DNA of 64,000 nt from an uncultured Flavobacteriales bacterium (GTDB taxonomy: Bacteria; Bacteroidota; Bacteroidia; Flavobacteriales_D; Crocinitomicaceae): contig CALEIK010000013.1 of the NCBI GenBank assembly GCA_937876195.1, positions 1 to 64,000 on the forward strand, given 5' to 3'. Positions 61,311 through 64,000 of this stretch are shown here, one piece after another; position 1 is the stretch's first letter, and each line of letters begins with the position of its first letter. Under the pieces are notes generated by a model. The model was not told the DNA's origin. It saw only the letters and a list, made by a program, of their open reading frames with translations, and ran no database searches. The position numbers and the translations under genes are program-made.

Positions 61311-62165
61311 TCAGAACAATTCGGAAAAATTGAAGGTCTCTTTTAGACGAACTCCTTTTTCTGTGGGTTGAATTGTGCAACATTCATTCACAGAATCATG
61401 CTCTAAAAAAAGTATGAAATCATTCTTTACCGCCGTATTCAAAAACTTCTCCTTTTCACTTAACGTCAACAATGGTCGCGTATCATAACCCATTACATAC
61501 GGCAACGGAAGATGCCCAACACTGGGCAGTAAATCTGCCATGAAAACAAGTGTTTTTCCCTTGTACTTGATGTGCGGAATCATCATGCTTTCTGTGTGAC
61601 CATCGACAAAAAACACATCGAAATTGTTAAAGACATTGGACGTGTAATCACCAATTCTGTCCACAAACTTCAATTGTCCACTTTCTTGAATAGGAATAAT
61701 ATTTTCCGTTAAAAACGACGCCTTTTCACGTGGATTTGGTTCAGTTGCCCATTTCCAGTGATTCTCAGTACTCCAATACGTCGCATTTTTAAATGTTGGT
61801 TCAAATCCATTTCCATCCTTTCTTCTTTTTATTGCTCCTCCGCAATGATCAAAGTGCAAGTGTGTAAGAAAAACATCCGTAATATCGTCTTCTGTGAATC
61901 CCAACTTTTTAAGGTTCGGACTTAAACTATTTGCATCGGAAAGGTAATAGTGCGAAAAGAATTTTTCAGATTGTTTGTCACCTATTCCTGTATCAATTAA
62001 TATCAACCGATCTCCATCCTCGATCAATAAACAACGCATTGACCAATCGCACATGTTATTGTCATCGGCAGGATTTGTTCGCGACCAAAGTGATTTTGGA
62101 ACCACTCCAAACATCGCTCCTCCATCCAATTTAAAGTTTCCAGTATTCAATACGTGAATTATCAT
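61311..62165 (-). CDS. MBL-fold metallo-hydrolase
   Basis: The 284-residue protein has the metal-binding motif FLTHLHFDHCGG (HxHxDH at about residues 102-107), ILIDTGIGD, a later VDGHTESMMIPHI and FMADLLPSVGHLPLPYVMGYD. These are the features of lactonase or hydrolase members of the metallo-beta-lactamase superfamily. ATG 62165 is chosen because the domain starts MIIHVLNTGNF; ATG 62246 would add 27 residues overlapping the EamA gene. The substrate is unknown; quorum-quenching lactonase is one possibility without direct evidence. It lies 14 nt after the EamA gene. Confidence 0.85.
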   Translation of the reverse strand: MIIHVLNTGNFKLDGGAMFGVVPKSLWSRTNPADDNNMCDWSMRCLLIEDGDRLILIDTGIGDKQSEKFFSHYYLSDANSLSPNLKKLGFTEDDITDVFLTHLHFDHCGGAIKRRKDGNGFEPTFKNATYWSTENHWKWATEPNPREKASFLTENIIPIQESGQLKFVDRIGDYTSNVFNNFDVFFVDGHTESMMIPHIKYKGKTLVFMADLLPSVGHLPLPYVMGYDTRPLLTLSEKEKFLNTAVKNDFILFLEHDSVNECCTIQPTEKGVRLKETFNFSELF

Positions 62166-62179
62166 ATCTATATCATTTT

Positions 62180-63046
62180 TTATTTTGAAATATACAACGT
62201 GGTAATGGCCAACACCGCACAAATAAGTCCGATGATTTTCTTCCATGTTGCCTGTTCTTTAAAGATAATAAATCCTAGCAATGCAGCTCCCAAAACTATG
62301 GAGACATTTGTAATTGCCAGAACTGTTGAGTCGGTCCAACCCGTTTTTTCGTACGATTGAATTAAGCAGTAGATGGAGAAATAATTAGGAATTCCAAGGA
62401 CAATTCCAGCAGCGACATTCTTCAACTGCAATTTACTTTTCTTTGTGTAAATGCGAACTGCTAAGATAAGCATCCCCAATACACCAGCACCTCCTAATCC
62501 AAATGCGGAAAACAAGGAAGGACTTAGCACTTTCAACTCGTAATTCTGCACGTAGTTCAGCGTGAAATCGAGCAATCCACTCCCAAAAAACAGTAGAATC
62601 AACATCCAAGTAGATCTCAATTCCTTCTCTGTTCTTTTGGAAGGAAGTGAAACCAATAAAACGCCTACGAAGGCTAAGAGCATTCCAACAATTTTCAACC
62701 ATGTAATTGCCTCGGTGTACCCAATTATCATAAGCAGTAATGATACCACCATGCTCATTTTTACCGCGATTGAAGTAGACGCTACACCATTTGTTTGTGT
62801 GCTCATTGCCATCACAAAGAACAAACCGATGAACAATATTGAACAAATAACAGAGTAAAGTATCCACGTTGGATTATCGAGTGCAGAGCCGCTCCACTCA
62901 TCTCCATAAAGTAAAACTCCACAAAAAAATGCGATGATGTAATTAAACACAATCGCTTGAAAAGTATCAATTTTAAAAACCTGGAAATAACGAAAGATAA
63001 CGAAGATGAGCGTTGAAGAAACAATCGAAAGAATTAAATAGATCAT
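62180..63046 (-). CDS. EamA-family (DMT) transporter
   Basis: The 288-residue protein has about ten hydrophobic segments in two halves of the EamA (drug/metabolite transporter) type: FRYFQVFKIDTFQAIVFNYIIAFFCG, IGLFFVMAMSTQTNGVASTSIAVKMSMVVSLLLMI, WLKIVGMLLAFVGVLLVSLPSKR, and LAITNVSIVLGAALLGFIIFKEQ with WKKIIGLICAVLAITTLYISK. Such transporters export metabolites or amino acids; the substrate is unknown. Its start overlaps the ribD stop by 4 nt (ATGA), so it is probably translated together with ribD; a flavin-related export role is possible but unproven. Confidence 0.88.
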   Translation of the reverse strand: MIYLILSIVSSTLIFVIFRYFQVFKIDTFQAIVFNYIIAFFCGVLLYGDEWSGSALDNPTWILYSVICSILFIGLFFVMAMSTQTNGVASTSIAVKMSMVVSLLLMIIGYTEAITWLKIVGMLLAFVGVLLVSLPSKRTEKELRSTWMLILLFFGSGLLDFTLNYVQNYELKVLSPSLFSAFGLGGAGVLGMLILAVRIYTKKSKLQLKNVAAGIVLGIPNYFSIYCLIQSYEKTGWTDSTVLAITNVSIVLGAALLGFIIFKEQATWKKIIGLICAVLAITTLYISK

Positions 63047-64000
63047 CCTTTAAAGTAGGTTTTAATTGTATCACAAAAAAAACGTTCTTCATTATCTTCA
63101 GAAGTATTCAACGAAGGCGCGTCCGTTCCCTGATCAAACTTAACTGCTCCTATAACGACTTTTGCTTCATCCCATAAGTTGGCGTCAATAAACGATTGAA
63201 GTGTCGCTCTTCCTCCTTCGATCAATACGGATTGAATATTTCTTTCAACCAATGCCGAAAGAATTAATTGAGGACTCAACGCGTCGAGTTGCACATATTC
63301 AATAGTTCCACTTGCTTCGGATTTCAGTTTATTCAGTACAATCGTTGATGCTTCGTCATTAAAGCAGTTCATCGTCATTGGCAGTTGTAATTCTGAATCA
63401 AGAACAATACGAATGGGATTATTTCCTTTCACTGCTCTTACCGTCAATGAAGGATTGTCCTTTTCTACGGTGTTTCGACCTACTAAAATGGCTTGGTGAT
63501 TTTTCCTCCAGGTATGCACCATCGTTTGTGTTTCTGGAGCCGAAATCCATGTCACTTTCCCATCGGATAGACCTTGATCAATTTTTCCGTTGGATGTTTG
63601 CGCCCACTTGAGCAAAACATATGGTCTTTTCTTTTCATGAAAAGTGAAGAAGTGCTTGTTCAACGCGCGACATTCATTTTCTAAACATCCCACTAGGGTC
63701 TCAATTCCTGCATTTTTCAATCGTTCAATCCCCTTACCGCTGACCAACGAAAAGGAATCCAAACAACCAATGACCACACGCTTAAACTGATGATGTACCA
63801 ACAAATCGGCACAAGGCGGTGTTTTTCCTGTGTGCGCGCATGGTTCGAGGGAAACATATATTGTCGCTTCCTTCAAAAGGGTCTGATCGTCTACATTTGC
63901 AATTGCGTTGACTTCAGCATGTGCTTCACCGTACTTTTCGTGATAGCCCTCACCAATAATTCTATCGTTGTGAACAATCACCGCGCCGACCATTGGATTT
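63043..64000 (-). CDS. ribD: Riboflavin biosynthesis deaminase/reductase, 5' end missing
   Basis: The gene runs off the right edge. The visible reading starts NPMVGAVIVHNDRIIGEGYHEKYGEAHAEVNAIAN, which is residue 20 or so of RibD. The zinc deaminase motif (AHAEVNAI, then SLEPCAHTGKTPPCADLL) is intact. The C-terminal reductase domain is present (KWAQTSNGKIDQGLSDGKVTWISAPE, ILVGRNTVEKDNPSLTVR, SVLIEGGRATLQSFI). It catalyses deamination and reduction of the GTP-derived pyrimidine in riboflavin synthesis. It overlaps the EamA gene by 4 nt. Confidence 0.94.
   Translation of the reverse strand, partial: NPMVGAVIVHNDRIIGEGYHEKYGEAHAEVNAIANVDDQTLLKEATIYVSLEPCAHTGKTPPCADLLVHHQFKRVVIGCLDSFSLVSGKGIERLKNAGIETLVGCLENECRALNKHFFTFHEKKRPYVLLKWAQTSNGKIDQGLSDGKVTWISAPETQTMVHTWRKNHQAILVGRNTVEKDNPSLTVRAVKGNNPIRIVLDSELQLPMTMNCFNDEASTIVLNKLKSEASGTIEYVQLDALSPQLILSALVERNIQSVLIEGGRATLQSFIDANLWDEAKVVIGAVKFDQGTDAPSLNTSEDNEERFFCDTIKTYFKG

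Overview
The window is chromosomal DNA from a member of the Bacteroidota, most likely Flavobacteriales of the Crocinitomicaceae/Cryomorphaceae kind. The evidence is several proteins with type IX secretion (T9SS) sorting domains (type A at 11713, 24099 and 39259; gliding-type/type B at 28882 and 56271), a PorP/SprF protein, two PD40/OmpA-like proteins, DUF2851, DUF2279 and DUF6132 proteins, a bS21 with Tyr54, and many promoters with the TAnnTTTG -7 box of this phylum. Shine-Dalgarno sequences are mostly absent, as is usual there. No phage, integrase island, insertion sequence with a transposase, or CRISPR array was seen. Genes are densely packed and no gene-free stretch exceeds 300 bases; the gap at 38881-39258 holds RNase P RNA.

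Layout. 1-1.8 kb: end of a tRNA-Thr gene, then hpf, xerC and rpsU (minus strand), the usual neighbours of the tuf/secE/nusG region. 1.8-16 kb (minus): acyl-CoA dehydrogenase; apt, a membrane-anchored helix-hairpin-helix protein and an alanine:sodium symporter; DUF2851, PspC and a sugar-nucleotide reductase; an OmpA/PD40 protein; then LOG protein, PASTA protein, T9SS protein and rluD. 15.6-24 kb: DUF2279, a membrane protein fused to YceI, a 185-bp nested palindrome, an exo-muramidase (NamZ type) divergent from an FtsX/LolE permease that carries an extra domain, then PD40/OmpA-like and PorP/SprF genes. 24-31 kb: a very large beta-helix T9SS protein, an XRE regulator and a gliding-type surface protein of mosaic base composition. 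31-38 kb: LRR protein, ribF, sufA-like/sufBCD, HEAT-like protein and an orphan solute-binding-like lipoprotein. 38-43 kb: RNase P RNA overlapping a protein gene, then an ECF sigma cluster whose second gene joins an anti-sigma-like N-terminus to a beta-barrel. 43-50 kb: sixA, a DUF2064 transferase, pheT, bioD and bioA. 49-56 kb (minus): split transketolase with a secreted von Willebrand A protein between its halves, followed without a gap by a second ECF sigma/anti-sigma/periplasmic sensor set, an aminotransferase and an outer-membrane protein. 56-64 kb: SprB-repeat surface protein, gap, HU/SPOR protein, metallo-hydrolase, EamA transporter and the truncated ribD.

How it fits together. Most of the window is housekeeping: translation, Fe-S assembly, flavin and biotin synthesis, carbon metabolism. 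Between these genes sit genes for making and monitoring the cell surface: T9SS cargo, PorP/OmpA partners, wall hydrolase, SPOR protein and two envelope-linked ECF systems. The best candidates for undescribed biology are the transketolase-vWA-sigma operon, the possible envelope-spanning anti-sigma/beta-barrel protein, the nested palindrome, the domain inserted into the FtsX permease, and the gene whose last codons are antisense to the 3' end of RNase P RNA. Functional statements rest on motif reading only; no database search was run.
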